Position numbers and translations under genes: made by a program. Below, in pieces: positions 16,249-26,176 of a stretch of 64,000 nucleotides of DNA; the stretch's first letter is position 1; each line of letters opens with the position of its first letter. The notes below the pieces were generated by a model that saw only the letters and a list, made by a program, of their open reading frames with translations, did not search any database and had not been told where the DNA came from. Origin of the DNA: Rheinheimera sp. UJ63 (lineage in GTDB: Bacteria; Pseudomonadota; Gammaproteobacteria; Enterobacterales; Alteromonadaceae); the NCBI RefSeq assembly GCF_021568285.1, contig NZ_JAKGTQ010000001.1, positions 1-64,000 on the forward strand. The letters are read 5' to 3'.

Positions 16249-17922
16249 ATGATAAATTTAGCAAATAAAATTAAATTAGCACTTATTCTTATATGTTTTT
16301 CTTTTGATTCCATGGCGTCCAGTAAACCAGTATTGTTTTACTCTGACTTAACAGCCGGACCTAAAAATGGCTGGAGCCAAACAGAACCTAGCAAAGGCGC
16401 AGTAGTAACTGTTTGGGGTCGTAATTTGGGAGATTTCAAGTCTGCTGGCACTTACGGTAACTATATAACCGTTGGAGGAGTTCATTTGACAGACCTTAAA
16501 AGCTACGCTGAAGAATGGGGAGAAGAAGCACCTGTTCCGGGCATCCAAAAAATCAGTTTTTGGCTTACAAATGATATGCCTAAGGGATCGGTAGACATCA
16601 GTGTTACTGTTGATGGTGTGATTTCAAACAAGTTACCTTTTATGATAAATTCAGGTAGATTAGTTTTCATCGATAACACTTTGTTACCAAGCGTAGGTAA
16701 TGGAACACATGAAAACCCGTACAGCTCGCCTTCCAAAGCACTTGGTTCACTAAAAGCTGGGGATATCCTTTATTTTAAATCTGGCGTATATAATCTTAAA
16801 TATTGGGAAGGTGGTGAGAATATTTGGGCTAGACCAACCGCGCCTAAAGGAACCGAGGAGAACCCTATTGCCTTCGTTGCGTATCCCAAAGCAACGCCAA
16901 TTTTCGATTCTTTATCTGCAAAAAGCTCAAGTTTCCACACTGGCATAAGAATAGATGTACCTTGGTACACTGTATCAAAGTTAACTTTTGTGTCCTATGC
17001 ATCAGCAATTATCGCATCAGGCGAAAATGCACGTATCGTCGCAAATGATGTAGATGGTGGAAATATCTTTCGTTTTGGTATTGGGGTCATTACCGCAGCA
17101 AGAGATGGTGTGAAGGTTTTTGGAAACAGAGTTCATGGAGGTGAAACTGGCAATAGACTTGATCATGCCATTTACCTTAGTGGCTGTTCGCCAAATGAAG
17201 GAATTGAAGTTGGATATAATTATATACATGATAATAACTTTGGCGCTGGCCCAATGATTGTCGTAAATCATCAAGATGAAAGATGTAGTCCAGATGTTAG
17301 GTTAGCTGCACATAAGATATACAGTAATTTCATTGATTGCCAAAAGTATCCTTCAAGAGCAATAGGTTTATATGACCAATCATGGGATCCAAAGACAGAT
17401 TCTTCAGGCGAACCTGAACCTACGTATGTCTTCAACAATATTACGCATTCATGTGGTGATAAAAGACAGCCAGTTTTTTATCAAAATTCAGCTCACGGCA
17501 GATGGTATAATAATACTCTGTATAACTCTCTGGGTAATGGCCTTAGCGTCTCAGGGGAACGAGTATTGTCAACTGAAATAATTAACAATATATTTCACAT
17601 GAAATTGCCTCATCTGAAGTATTTTAATGTGACAAACGGAAAATATATTGTCACAAATAATCTTTATTATGGCGCTGGCCCGGACAATGGATTGGATGCT
17701 AAACCTGTAAACCGAGATCCGAACATGTATGTTACTCCTTATAAGCTAGAAGCAAGATTATGGCCTACAAGCCCCGCTATAAATGCTGGGAGTTTATCAA
17801 CGATGAAGATTGTTAATTTAGACTACAAAGGCAGAACTAGAGTAACGGCTGATATTGGAGCGGCGGCAAAGACAGAGACTGTAATAATGAAAAAGCCAAG
17901 TTTTGAGCCACAAATGCAATAG
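16249..17922 (+). CDS. Secreted right-handed beta-helix protein with IPT/TIG-like N-terminus
   Basis: A 557-aa protein with a signal peptide (LALILICFSFDSMASSKP). An N-terminal Ig-like (IPT/TIG) domain covers about residues 25-135 and carries GAVVTVWGRNLGDF. It is followed by PYSSPSKALGSLKAGDILYF, the usual lead-in to a parallel beta-helix, and many NN/GN-containing coils. The fold is shared with polysaccharide lyases and epimerases, so a matrix-modifying or depolymerase role is plausible but unproven. The frame opens at 16201, but ATG 16249 has AAGG six bases upstream. Confidence 0.75.
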   Translation: MINLANKIKLALILICFSFDSMASSKPVLFYSDLTAGPKNGWSQTEPSKGAVVTVWGRNLGDFKSAGTYGNYITVGGVHLTDLKSYAEEWGEEAPVPGIQKISFWLTNDMPKGSVDISVTVDGVISNKLPFMINSGRLVFIDNTLLPSVGNGTHENPYSSPSKALGSLKAGDILYFKSGVYNLKYWEGGENIWARPTAPKGTEENPIAFVAYPKATPIFDSLSAKSSSFHTGIRIDVPWYTVSKLTFVSYASAIIASGENARIVANDVDGGNIFRFGIGVITAARDGVKVFGNRVHGGETGNRLDHAIYLSGCSPNEGIEVGYNYIHDNNFGAGPMIVVNHQDERCSPDVRLAAHKIYSNFIDCQKYPSRAIGLYDQSWDPKTDSSGEPEPTYVFNNITHSCGDKRQPVFYQNSAHGRWYNNTLYNSLGNGLSVSGERVLSTEIINNIFHMKLPHLKYFNVTNGKYIVTNNLYYGAGPDNGLDAKPVNRDPNMYVTPYKLEARLWPTSPAINAGSLSTMKIVNLDYKGRTRVTADIGAAAKTETVIMKKPSFEPQMQ

Positions 17923-17997
17923 TTTAAAATCATATAAATTTTGCCAATTGTATTCTAAATACAAATCAATTAAATACTTAACGGTGTATTAAAAAAA

Positions 17998-18846
17998 ATG
18001 CAAAATAAATTGAAACGAAAGTGGCTGATTTTTACTTCTGCCGGTGATAACTCGAATATACAACAATGGCTGGGTGCTGAGCGAAAATACGATGTTTTTG
18101 TCGTCTATTATGGTCCAACAGAGTTTTTACTTAAAAACGATTGTGAAGTATACAAAGTGAGAAAAGGTGGTAAATATCAAAATTTACACTATTTCTACAA
18201 TGAGGCTCGGGATTATTTCAATCAATACGAAGCTATTCTTGTAATGGACGATGATATCGAAATACCCACTGCAAATATTAATGCTTTGTTTCACTTAAGG
18301 GAAAACCGAAAATTTGATTTATTACAAAGCGCCTTTGATAGACGTGGGAAAATCAGTCATAAAATTACTGAGTTTAATCCTTTAGCATCAATCCGGATCA
18401 CTAATTTTATCGAGGTTACGTGTCCTGTATTTTCTCAAAGGGCATTGGTAGCATTCTTAAACGAATATGACCCTACAGTAAATGCAACAGGTGTAGATTG
18501 GTGGTTCTGTAGTATTGTTGAGCGCAACTTTGGATTAGACTCTATTGCGATATCAGACGACATTACCTGCCTAAATCCCCACGACCTTGATAAAAACCCA
18601 ATTGGGAATAGAGAAATCGACAGGCTTTTATCCAGAGAGCAACGTAATCAGTCGTGGATTGAAGTAAAGAAAAAGCATAATCTCGAGCTCAATGAAGGGG
18701 AATATGTTCTCTATCACTCGGAATACCGACCAACTTTAAAGAAAATTAGTTATTGGGTCTTTACAAAAATAGCAAACGTCCTACTTAGGATTCAGCGCAA
18801 ACTAAATCGTAAGAACCTATTTAGAATTATAAACCCCATTAAGTAG
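17998..18846 (+). CDS. Putative glycosyltransferase (DUF707-like)
   Basis: A 282-aa protein without signal peptide. It has LIFTSAGDNSN near the start and AILVMDDDIEIPT at about 78-90, a DxD-like metal motif. VDWWFCSIVER and ITCLNPHDLDKNP follow later, resembling DUF707-type transferases. The donor sugar is unknown. It lies 75 bases after the beta-helix gene in an AT-rich part of the locus. The upstream region lacks an obvious Shine-Dalgarno sequence. Confidence 0.65.
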   Translation: MQNKLKRKWLIFTSAGDNSNIQQWLGAERKYDVFVVYYGPTEFLLKNDCEVYKVRKGGKYQNLHYFYNEARDYFNQYEAILVMDDDIEIPTANINALFHLRENRKFDLLQSAFDRRGKISHKITEFNPLASIRITNFIEVTCPVFSQRALVAFLNEYDPTVNATGVDWWFCSIVERNFGLDSIAISDDITCLNPHDLDKNPIGNREIDRLLSREQRNQSWIEVKKKHNLELNEGEYVLYHSEYRPTLKKISYWVFTKIANVLLRIQRKLNRKNLFRIINPIK

Positions 18847-18874
18847 CATTTCGGCCAAAAATCTATATTTATAC

Positions 18875-19146
18875 GTAAGCGATCAATATAGCACGTCAGT
18901 TCTTTAGCGCGGTTTGACGCCAAAATTTTATCATTAACCCAACGGAGCATAATGATGACTAAGACAAGACGAACAGCCCGGCAATTGCAGCAACTTATCA
19001 GCGATTGGCAGGAAATAGTGGAGGCAGATGAAACCCTGTTTACATGTGCATTTGCACTTTACTATTATGGGGAGCCGTCAGATGTGTTAGTTTGCATTAA
19101 CGTTGCCGAAGTCTAGCTTTTTTGTCGGTCATGAACAGGGACTTAC
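18875..19146 (+). mobile_element. Probable decayed IS66-type remnant
   Basis: The segment starts with GTAAGCG (18875-18881), the IS66 terminus also seen at the left edge of the window. A 53-codon frame beginning at ATG 18955 reads MTKTRRTARQLQQLISDWQ, resembling the N-terminus of IS66 TnpA. About 77 bases between terminus and start is the usual spacing. A degenerate right end (ACTTAC) may be at 19141-19146. No target duplication is evident. It fills the 303-base gap between 18846 and 19150, immediately before the Fuc4NAc cassette. Confidence 0.5.
18955..19116 (+). pseudogene. Truncated IS66 TnpA-like fragment
   Basis: A short frame of 53 codons. The first ~19 residues (MTKTRRTARQLQQLISDWQ) look like the start of IS66 accessory protein TnpA, but the following part (ETLFTCAFALYYYGEPSDV) does not, which suggests an internal deletion or frameshift. 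It is not expected to be functional. Confidence 0.45.
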
Positions 19147-19149
19147 CAC

Positions 19150-20715
19150 ATGTTAAAGAATGCTCATCGAATTGAACTTGTAATCACATTAACTGCACTT
19201 ATTGGCGTGTTCGCATATCTGATACACTTTTTTCTGGTACCTGCTCTAATTGAAAACGAGTCAGTGTATTTGGTAAACGCGGCAATGTTAGCTCAACCAG
19301 AGTTATTAAAAAATGACTGGACCTTAACCAACAATTCAATGAGCTTTGGTGTAGCGTTTCATTATTTTTTACAACCTTTTTATTGGATTTCAGCCGATCC
19401 CATTTTCGTTGCTCAAAGCGCACGATTAGTCTTGTGGTTATTTGTTATTAGCTGCTTCATCTTTCTTGGTCGGGCTTTAAAACTAAGCTTTTCCACCATA
19501 TTTATCGCCTTAAGTCTATATTTACTTGTTGGTCAGGGACAGTTTGCCTGGGCGTGGATATTTGGTGGTGCAGAACAAAAAGTTATCGCCTATGGGTTTC
19601 TATTTCTATCGCTGGCTAATTTAGTTAAAAAACGTTATGTCTTCTGTGGATTGCTGGCTGGTATATCCTTTTATGCCCATGTCATTGTGGGTGGGTGGGC
19701 GGCTTTGGCAATCGGTTTAGTGATAATCTCGCGTATTAAAACTGAGCCTTACGCCATAATAAAATATGCTAGTTTTGCCTTACCCATTGCAATAGCGGTG
19801 CTTACCTATCATTATTTTAGTGGTTTAGCTTACAACGATAAAAACTATGCCTTGGCTACAATGAATGTATACGAGATTAGTGCTACATTTCGTAATCCTC
19901 ATCACATTGACCCAAATTACTTTTTAAGCATAAAAAAGACTTTACTCTATTTATTATTCGTAAGCTTGGGTGTGTATTTTAGTGTTAGCAATAAACTGCC
20001 TGTTGGTACCAAGGTATTAGCACAAATAATGACAATATTTGGTCTGTTTTTTGGCATTGGTATACTAGCCCGACAGCTAAATTTGTACTTTCTTTTGAAT
20101 TTATATCCCTTTAGGCTTGCAGATGCTCTTTACCCCTTGTTTTTATCACTGCTTGTTGTTGAAACTGTATTGCTATCTCTTAAACAATTAACAATTAAAT
20201 CCCCCTACTCCAATATACCTACATATGTATTTTTAGCCACTGTCCTGTCTCTGCCATTTTTTAAAATCGCCCTCAATCCACAGTCCAAAACAAATTACGC
20301 TCAATCTTCCGACGCAGCTAAAATGCACAATTGGATCAAGGACAACACAGCAAAACAAGCGATATTCGCCGTAATGCCGTGTAATGGTGATTTTTGGATG
20401 ATGGCAGAACGTGCAATGATTGTTAATTTTAAGGCGGCTTCTGTGGGTAAGTCTTTCCCTGAATGGTATCAACGTTTAATAATGTTAAACGGCATGAAAG
20501 GTTTTACCACAGTAGGATTCAACGTATGTAGAGAACTTAAAGAAGGTTTTAATTCTCTGAGCATTAATAATCTAGTTGATATTAGTGAAAGTTATGGCGC
20601 GACTCACTATTTAAGTGACAGGCAGCACGCCGACTTAAATGAATCATTGCTGATTAACTTTGGCGACCTGTACCTGTATGAAATTAACAAAATTAAGCGA
20701 GTAGAGGTTTTATGA
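19150..20715 (+). CDS. Multi-pass membrane protein, candidate GT-C glycosyltransferase
   Basis: A 521-aa protein with roughly 10-12 membrane helices and a C-terminal soluble stretch. An acidic loop after the first helix (ENESVY...KNDW, about residues 35-58) recalls the first-loop acidic residues of GT-C enzymes, which use lipid-phosphate sugars. The late segment [16 protein letters not shown]...WYQR resembles DUF6798-type proteins. Its position at the head of the RmlA/WecD/GT2/SMR/RmlB/WecE cassette suggests it transfers Fuc4NAc in the periplasm (inference). The stop overlaps the rmlA start by 4 bases. Confidence 0.65.
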   Translation: MLKNAHRIELVITLTALIGVFAYLIHFFLVPALIENESVYLVNAAMLAQPELLKNDWTLTNNSMSFGVAFHYFLQPFYWISADPIFVAQSARLVLWLFVISCFIFLGRALKLSFSTIFIALSLYLLVGQGQFAWAWIFGGAEQKVIAYGFLFLSLANLVKKRYVFCGLLAGISFYAHVIVGGWAALAIGLVIISRIKTEPYAIIKYASFALPIAIAVLTYHYFSGLAYNDKNYALATMNVYEISATFRNPHHIDPNYFLSIKKTLLYLLFVSLGVYFSVSNKLPVGTKVLAQIMTIFGLFFGIGILARQLNLYFLLNLYPFRLADALYPLFLSLLVVETVLLSLKQLTIKSPYSNIPTYVFLATVLSLPFFKIALNPQSKTNYAQSSDAAKMHNWIKDNTAKQAIFAVMPCNGDFWMMAERAMIVNFKAASVGKSFPEWYQRLIMLNGMKGFTTVGFNVCRELKEGFNSLSINNLVDISESYGATHYLSDRQHADLNESLLINFGDLYLYEINKIKRVEVL

Positions 20716-21575
20716 AAGGAATTATACTAGCTGGCGGCAGTGGAACTCGTCTTTACCCCGTCACTCAGGCAGTATCTAAACAGCTATTGCCAGTCTACGA
20801 CAAACCTATGATTTATTATCCCCTAAGTGTACTTATGCTAGCGGGTATTCGCGACATTCTTATTATCACCACACCTCAGGATCAAAGCCAGTTTATTCAA
20901 TTATTGGGCGATGGTAAGCAGTTTGGCATCAATTTAAATTATGCCACACAGGCAGAGCCCAATGGCCTAGCAGAGGCATTTATTATAGGCGAGAGTTTCA
21001 TCGGTAATGAGGCTGTAGCAATGGTGCTAGGTGACAATCTTTTTTATGGGCCAGGATTTAGACCCTTATTGGAACGTGCGGCACAAACCACGCAGGGGGC
21101 TACCGTTTTTGGTTATCAGGTTAAGGATCCAGAACGATTTGGCGTAGTCGAATTCGATGAGGATCGAAAAGCTATCTCAATTGAAGAGAAACCACTCCAA
21201 CCCAAAAGTAACTTTGCTGTAACAGGGTTGTATTTTTACGACAATGATGTGATAGAAATTGCTAAAGCAGTCGAGCCCTCCCACCGAGGTGAGATAGAAA
21301 TCACTTCGATTAATCAGCAATACTTAGAGCAAGGTAACTTAAGAGTTGAATTATTAAGACGAGGGTTCGCCTGGTTAGATACCGGCACGCATGACAGTTT
21401 GTTAGAAGCCAGTAGCTTTGTGCAAACCATTGAGCACCGACAAGGGTATAAAATAGCCTGTTTGGAAGAAATTGCCTTTAATCAGCGCTGGATAGAAGCA
21501 AATGACATTAGGCGTATCGGGCAAGGCATGGCCAAAAATGGTTATGGTCAGTATTTGTTGGCCTTGCTATCTTAA
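20712..21575 (+). CDS. rmlA: Glucose-1-phosphate thymidylyltransferase
   Basis: A 287-aa nucleotidyltransferase close to the standard RmlA length. The signature [13 protein letters not shown] is at residues 6-18, followed by [29 protein letters not shown] and EKPLQPKSN, and the C-terminal motif [15 protein letters not shown]. It makes dTDP-glucose from glucose-1-phosphate and dTTP, the first step towards dTDP-4-amino-4,6-dideoxygalactose. It overlaps the preceding membrane protein gene and is followed 23 bases later by the WecD-like gene. Confidence 0.97.
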   Translation: MKGIILAGGSGTRLYPVTQAVSKQLLPVYDKPMIYYPLSVLMLAGIRDILIITTPQDQSQFIQLLGDGKQFGINLNYATQAEPNGLAEAFIIGESFIGNEAVAMVLGDNLFYGPGFRPLLERAAQTTQGATVFGYQVKDPERFGVVEFDEDRKAISIEEKPLQPKSNFAVTGLYFYDNDVIEIAKAVEPSHRGEIEITSINQQYLEQGNLRVELLRRGFAWLDTGTHDSLLEASSFVQTIEHRQGYKIACLEEIAFNQRWIEANDIRRIGQGMAKNGYGQYLLALLS

Positions 21576-21598
21576 TGTTTTACAAGGGATTATTTTAA

Positions 21599-22330
21599 TT
21601 GATTACTCAAGTTGACATAACGCCACGGGCATTTGACAGTCATTTGTTTTCGTTAGATGTGAAGTTGTTAGAGTTAACAACAGGCATCTCAATTTCAGAA
21701 GCAATTGAAGTAATTCAAAAAACGGCGTTTGATCTACTTTATATAATCTCCAGTCAACCAATTGAAACAGAATTTCTACAAAACAAGCAGGTATTAGAAA
21801 TAAGTTATTGTGACGAGAAGATTGTCTTTTCGGGTGCTATTGAAAATCTTATTAGTACGGATTCCACTGTGCCTGTTATTGCAAATACGTTTAAACCAGA
21901 AGATTTCTCTGTATTGGAAAATTTGGCATTTCAAAGTGGCGAGTTTTCACGTTTTTATTTGGATCAAAAATTACCACATGAGGCATTTAACACTTTATAT
22001 TCAACCTGGATAAGTAAATCATTGTCGAAAGAATATGCTGATGACTATTATATTGCCTATGATGGAAAAGCAGTTGGTTTGCTAACGTCTTCAATTAGGG
22101 CTGGTGTCGCTCAAATTGGATTGCTTGCAGTTGACAAGCATAGCCGGGGTAAAGGTATTGGTCGGAACCTATTATCGCGATTTGCTACAGAGATGAAAGG
22201 TAAAAACATAGAAAAGGTAGCTATTCCTACTCAACGGGCAAATATTAAGGCCTGTGGCTTTTATCAATCCCTCGGCTTATCAGAGATTGAACATAAATTC
22301 ATCTATCACTGCTGGAAAAATAATGGATAA
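21599..22330 (+). CDS. GNAT acetyltransferase, probable dTDP-Fuc4N acetyltransferase (WecD/RffC-like)
   Basis: A 243-aa protein. The C-terminal half is a GNAT domain with the acetyl-CoA loop HSRGKGIGRNLL and the later NIKACGFYQSLGL. The central SGEFSRFYLDQKLPHEAF with LYSTWI is reminiscent of WecD (SRF...D...F...Y..WI). With wecE in the same cluster, N-acetylation of dTDP-Fuc4N to dTDP-Fuc4NAc is the likely reaction. It uses a TTG start with AAGGGA upstream. Its 3' end overlaps the GT2 gene by 8 bases. Confidence 0.78.
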   Translation: MITQVDITPRAFDSHLFSLDVKLLELTTGISISEAIEVIQKTAFDLLYIISSQPIETEFLQNKQVLEISYCDEKIVFSGAIENLISTDSTVPVIANTFKPEDFSVLENLAFQSGEFSRFYLDQKLPHEAFNTLYSTWISKSLSKEYADDYYIAYDGKAVGLLTSSIRAGVAQIGLLAVDKHSRGKGIGRNLLSRFATEMKGKNIEKVAIPTQRANIKACGFYQSLGLSEIEHKFIYHCWKNNG

Positions 22331-23252
22331 GATTGCTGTAGTTGTACCTGTATATGGTTGTCCAGAGTCGTTGCAAGAACTTTGTCGGCGGCTTATTGAA
22401 AACTTAAAAAAAATAACCAGCTCATATGAAATATTGCTTGTTGAGGATCATTGCCCAAAAGGCTCCTGGGAAATTATAGAAGGTATTTGTGCTGCCGAGC
22501 CATCAGTAAAGGGCATACGATTTTCAAAAAATTTCGGCCAGCATTATGCTATTCTGGCCGGCATGAGAAATACACAAGCCGATTATGTGGTGATTATGGA
22601 TTGTGATTTACAAGATCCACCGGAAGAAATCCCCGGTTTATATGCAAAAGCCAAAGAAGGTTACGAAAAGGTTTTGGTGAAGCGTATTGCACGAAAACAC
22701 TCAATTTTGGAAAGAGTAACTTCCTTTTTATTCTATAAATTTTTAAGTTATATGACAGGTACTCAGCAAGACTCAAGTGTCGGTAATTTTGGTATTTATA
22801 GTAAAAAAGTAGTAGCTGAAATGTCAGTCTTAACAGAGAGATCGCGGCTTCTGCCAGTTCACTCCCGATGGGTTGGATTTAACAGTGCATATCTTGAAAT
22901 AGCCCATAATGACAGACACAGTGGTACCTCATCCTATACCTTTGCAAAGCGAATGGCGCTAGCTATAGATATCGTTTTGTCATTTAGTGATAAGCCACTA
23001 TGGATGGTGATTAAAGCCGGTTTTACCATTTCTTTTATTTCATTTTTATATGCTATTTTTGTTTTCTTTAATTGGTTTTTTGGAGAAATTAAAGTGGATG
23101 GTTGGACGAGTCTTATTATTTCGGTGTGGTTGCTGGGAGGAATGATACTTGCAACCCTTGGTTTTGTTGGTGTATATGTAGCAAAGACATTCGATGAAAC
23201 TAAAAACAGACCCCTGTTTATTATAGATACACGACTTAATTTAGAGAAGTAA
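22323..23252 (+). CDS. Polyprenyl-phosphate glycosyltransferase (GT2, GtrB/ArnC-like)
   Basis: A 309-aa GT2 enzyme with VVVPVYGCPESLQEL, then VMDCDLQDPPEEIP (metal/donor motif) and two C-terminal membrane helices at about 233-255 and 268-290. This layout is typical of GtrB/ArnC/DPM1 enzymes, which attach a sugar to undecaprenyl phosphate rather than to a glycan. In this cassette the donor is likely dTDP-Fuc4NAc. The frame runs back to 22254, but ATG 22323 overlapping the wecD-like stop is the natural start. Confidence 0.85.
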   Translation: MDKIAVVVPVYGCPESLQELCRRLIENLKKITSSYEILLVEDHCPKGSWEIIEGICAAEPSVKGIRFSKNFGQHYAILAGMRNTQADYVVIMDCDLQDPPEEIPGLYAKAKEGYEKVLVKRIARKHSILERVTSFLFYKFLSYMTGTQQDSSVGNFGIYSKKVVAEMSVLTERSRLLPVHSRWVGFNSAYLEIAHNDRHSGTSSYTFAKRMALAIDIVLSFSDKPLWMVIKAGFTISFISFLYAIFVFFNWFFGEIKVDGWTSLIISVWLLGGMILATLGFVGVYVAKTFDETKNRPLFIIDTRLNLEK

Positions 23253-23255
23253 GCG

Positions 23256-23630
23256 ATGGGTTATCTTTATATTCTTGGGTGCGTACTGTTTACCGTTTAT
23301 GGACAACTGGTCTTAAAGTGGCGCATGAACCAGCAGCAGCCCTTGCCGGATGGTCTATTTGACAAGGTTTTTGAGTTAATCAAACTGATCATGTTCGACC
23401 CATTTATTCTAAGCGGTTTTGTGTCAGCTTTTTTAGCTTCTTTATTCTGGATGGCGGCGATGACAAAATTTTCTTTGAGTTTTGCCTACCCTTTTATGAG
23501 TTCAGCGTTTGTTATAGTTATGTTTTTTTCAGTGTTTTTATTTGGAGAAACATTAAACTTGTATAAAATTACAGGTACCGGGCTAATCGTTGCCGGCATT
23601 ATAGTGCTGAGTCAGGGCTATACAGTCTAA
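23256..23630 (+). CDS. Small four-helix EamA/SMR-like membrane carrier (ArnE/ArnF-like)
   Basis: A 124-aa protein with four predicted membrane helices. LYILGCVLFTVYGQLVLKWRM resembles the first helix of SMR-type carriers, and SFAYPFMSSAFVIVMFFS and LFGETLNLYKITGTGLIVAG match the EamA/SMR pattern. ArnE/ArnF relatives flip undecaprenyl-linked aminosugars across the inner membrane. Here it follows the GtrB-like transferase by 3 bases, so a role in flipping Und-P-Fuc4NAc is likely (inference). Confidence 0.72.
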   Translation: MGYLYILGCVLFTVYGQLVLKWRMNQQQPLPDGLFDKVFELIKLIMFDPFILSGFVSAFLASLFWMAAMTKFSLSFAYPFMSSAFVIVMFFSVFLFGETLNLYKITGTGLIVAGIIVLSQGYTV

Positions 23631-23653
23631 TTGAATAGTAAAAGGAATTATTT

Positions 23654-24718
23654 GTGCAAAAGATATTAGTAACCGGTGGTGCCGGATTTATTGGTTCGGC
23701 TTTGATCAGATTTCTTATCAATGAAACCAGTCACTCAGTGGTGAATCTGGACAAATTAACCTACGCCGGTAATTTGCAGTCTTTGCGTTCAATAGAAGCG
23801 TCGCAGCGCTATCGTTTTGTCAAACAAGATATTTGTGATAGAGCCGGATTAACTGAACTTTTTTTCCAGGAACAACCTGACTTGGTCATGCATTTGGCAG
23901 CTGAAAGTCATGTGGATCGCTCCATTGACGGCCCCGCTGAGTTTATTCAAACTAATGTGGTTGGTACCTTTACTCTGCTGGAAGTCGCCCGAGATTATTG
24001 GCAGTCATTAAATGATGAAAGAAAATCCGCTTTTCGTTTCCAGCATATTTCAACCGATGAAGTCTATGGTGATTTGGGGCCAACTGGTTTATTTAGCGAA
24101 CAAAGCGGCTATCAGCCCAGTTCACCCTATTCGGCCAGCAAAGCTGCTTCTGATCACTTGGTTAGAGCCTGGAATAGAACCTATGGTCTACCTGTAGTTA
24201 TCACAAACTGCTCAAACAATTACGGCCCGTTTCATTTCCCCGAAAAGCTTATTCCGCTGATTATTTTAAATGCCCTTGAGAGGAAACCCCTGCCTGTATA
24301 CGGCGACGGTCAACAGATACGCGATTGGCTGTATGTTGAAGATCATGCCCGGGCTTTATATAAAGTTGCCACGATGGGCGTGACGGGAGAAACCTATAAC
24401 ATTGGTGGCTTTAATGAAAAAGCCAATATTGATGTGGTTTATACCATTTGCGATTTATTAGAAGAATTACAGCCAGTAAAACCTGAAGGACTAGATGCTT
24501 ATCGCGATCTGGTACATTTTGTTAAAGACCGACCAGGCCATGATCTGCGCTATGCCATAGATGCCAGCAAAATTGAACGTGAACTTGGCTGGCAACCTCA
24601 GGAAACCTTCGAATCGGGTATACGTAAAACAGTGTTGTGGTACCTGGATAACTTAAACTGGTGTAAAAGTGTGCAGGATGGACGTTATCAAAAAGAAAGA
24701 TTAGGAGACAGACCATGA
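23654..24718 (+). CDS. rmlB: dTDP-glucose 4,6-dehydratase
   Basis: A 354-aa extended SDR with NAD-binding [15 protein letters not shown] at the N-terminus, [27 protein letters not shown], the catalytic [12 protein letters not shown], and [18 protein letters not shown], all diagnostic of RmlB/RffG. It converts dTDP-glucose to dTDP-4-keto-6-deoxyglucose, the substrate of WecE. A GTG start with AAAGGAATT upstream is used. It overlaps wecE by 4 bases. Confidence 0.97.
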   Translation: MQKILVTGGAGFIGSALIRFLINETSHSVVNLDKLTYAGNLQSLRSIEASQRYRFVKQDICDRAGLTELFFQEQPDLVMHLAAESHVDRSIDGPAEFIQTNVVGTFTLLEVARDYWQSLNDERKSAFRFQHISTDEVYGDLGPTGLFSEQSGYQPSSPYSASKAASDHLVRAWNRTYGLPVVITNCSNNYGPFHFPEKLIPLIILNALERKPLPVYGDGQQIRDWLYVEDHARALYKVATMGVTGETYNIGGFNEKANIDVVYTICDLLEELQPVKPEGLDAYRDLVHFVKDRPGHDLRYAIDASKIERELGWQPQETFESGIRKTVLWYLDNLNWCKSVQDGRYQKERLGDRP

Positions 24719-25845
24719 TCCCATTTAACCGCGCGCCAGTGGTTGGCAACGAACAGGGCTTTATACAACAGGCTATTGAATCGCGAAAACTGTGCGGTGA
24801 TGGGCCCTTTGCCAAAAAGGCCGAAGAACAGCTCAAGCAATTAACTGGCTGTCAAAAAGTATTGCTTACGCCTTCCTGCACTGCAGCACTGGAGATGGCT
24901 GCCCTACTACTTAACTTGCAAGCCGGTGATGAAGTGATCATGCCAAGCTATACTTTTGTCTCTACCGCCAATGCCTTTGCGCTGCGCGGGGCCAAAATAG
25001 TGTTTGTGGATGTAAAGGCTGATACCATGAATATCGACCCAGAGTGCATTGCAGCAGCTATTACGCCCCAAACTAAAGCCATAGTGCCGGTGCATTATGC
25101 TGGGGTTGCCTGCGACATGGGCACAATTATGGGCTTGGCTGAGAAACACAACTTATTTGTAGTAGAAGATGCTGCCCAGGCGATAGATAGTTTTTATAAG
25201 GGCAAGCCCCTCGGCACCATAGGGCATCTGGGAACTTTTAGTTTTCATGAAACTAAAAATATTACCAGTGGGGGAGAAGGCGGAGCCTTACTTATCAATG
25301 ATGTGGCAATGTTTCAACGGGCAGAAATTATTCGTGAAAAGGGCACCAACAGAAATCAGTTTTTTCGCGGCAGTGTAGACAAGTATTCCTGGGTTGACAT
25401 AGGCTCAAGTTATTTGCCCTCAGAAATACAGGCTGCCTACTTATACGGTCAACTGCTGGAATTAAAAACAATAAACGATAACCGACGTGCCAGTTGTGAA
25501 CTATATAGACATCAACTTACTCAGCTGGCAGATGATGGATTGATAGAACTGCCCCACATTCCCGATTTTGCCACTAATAATGGCCATATGTTTTATCTAA
25601 AATGTAAAAACCTTGAGGAACGCACAGCGTTGATTTCTGCTTTGAGAGAAGCCGAAATAGGTGCCGTGTTCCATTATGTGCCCTTACATAGCGCAAAAGC
25701 TGGATTACAGTTTGGCCGCTTTTACGGAGAGGACATTATCACCACCGCACACAGTGAAAGACTACTACGGTTACCACTTTTTTATGGTATAGAAGTGGCA
25801 GAGGTGCTGAGCGTAGTTTCAGCGGTTAAGGGTTTTTATGCATAA
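24715..25845 (+). CDS. wecE: dTDP-4-amino-4,6-dideoxygalactose transaminase
   Basis: A 376-aa PLP-dependent sugar aminotransferase, very similar along its whole length to WecE/Rff[46 protein letters not shown], the HETKN motif with Schiff-base Lys181, [13 protein letters not shown] and RLLRLPLFY. It makes dTDP-Fuc4N from the RmlB product. No wecA/B/C/F/G genes are nearby, so this is not a complete enterobacterial common antigen locus. It is the last gene of the cassette. Confidence 0.95.
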   Translation: MIPFNRAPVVGNEQGFIQQAIESRKLCGDGPFAKKAEEQLKQLTGCQKVLLTPSCTAALEMAALLLNLQAGDEVIMPSYTFVSTANAFALRGAKIVFVDVKADTMNIDPECIAAAITPQTKAIVPVHYAGVACDMGTIMGLAEKHNLFVVEDAAQAIDSFYKGKPLGTIGHLGTFSFHETKNITSGGEGGALLINDVAMFQRAEIIREKGTNRNQFFRGSVDKYSWVDIGSSYLPSEIQAAYLYGQLLELKTINDNRRASCELYRHQLTQLADDGLIELPHIPDFATNNGHMFYLKCKNLEERTALISALREAEIGAVFHYVPLHSAKAGLQFGRFYGEDIITTAHSERLLRLPLFYGIEVAEVLSVVSAVKGFYA

Positions 25846-26176
25846 TAAAGCCTTCATGTTAGGGCTATTACATTGTAAGCGATGCATCCATGCCACCGAG
25901 TTAGTCGCCCCTGAATAACCCACTTTCTAAATGGAAGATCAGGGCTCTCTTCTAAATCTGCAGGCCTGCACTAACAGACCTGCATCACCCACAATCAAAA
26001 CTGGTAACTTTCTTCTTTTCAAAGCGATGTGTCAGATCAATAACATTTTTCAAGTCGAGACTAATTAACCTTATATTTTCGGTATTTACCTTTCTTTCTT
26101 AATCCTTGAGAGACAGGGAATGAACATCTTTTGGTTAAAAATCATCCGACCAAGATTTCTGACCTGAATTTGCTAT
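25846..26176. other. Intergenic gap between convergent blocks
   Basis: 331 bases between wecE and the convergent glycosyltransferase gene. I see no credible gene and no strong terminator. The only notable item is a perfect 12-bp palindrome, TGCAGGCCTGCA, at 25959-25970. The sequence looks like eroded DNA at the junction of two gene blocks. Confidence 0.5.

Noticed and set aside
24715-25845. Interpretation of the cassette as a complete enterobacterial common antigen locus
   Set aside because: Only the Fuc4NAc genes are present; wecA, wecB, wecC, wecF and wecG equivalents are not seen and the neighbours are of XrtA type.
25846-26176. A possible small gene or IS remnant in the gap after wecE
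   Set aside because: No frame of useful length, no ribosome site and no IS terminus could be identified; only a 12-bp palindrome stands out.
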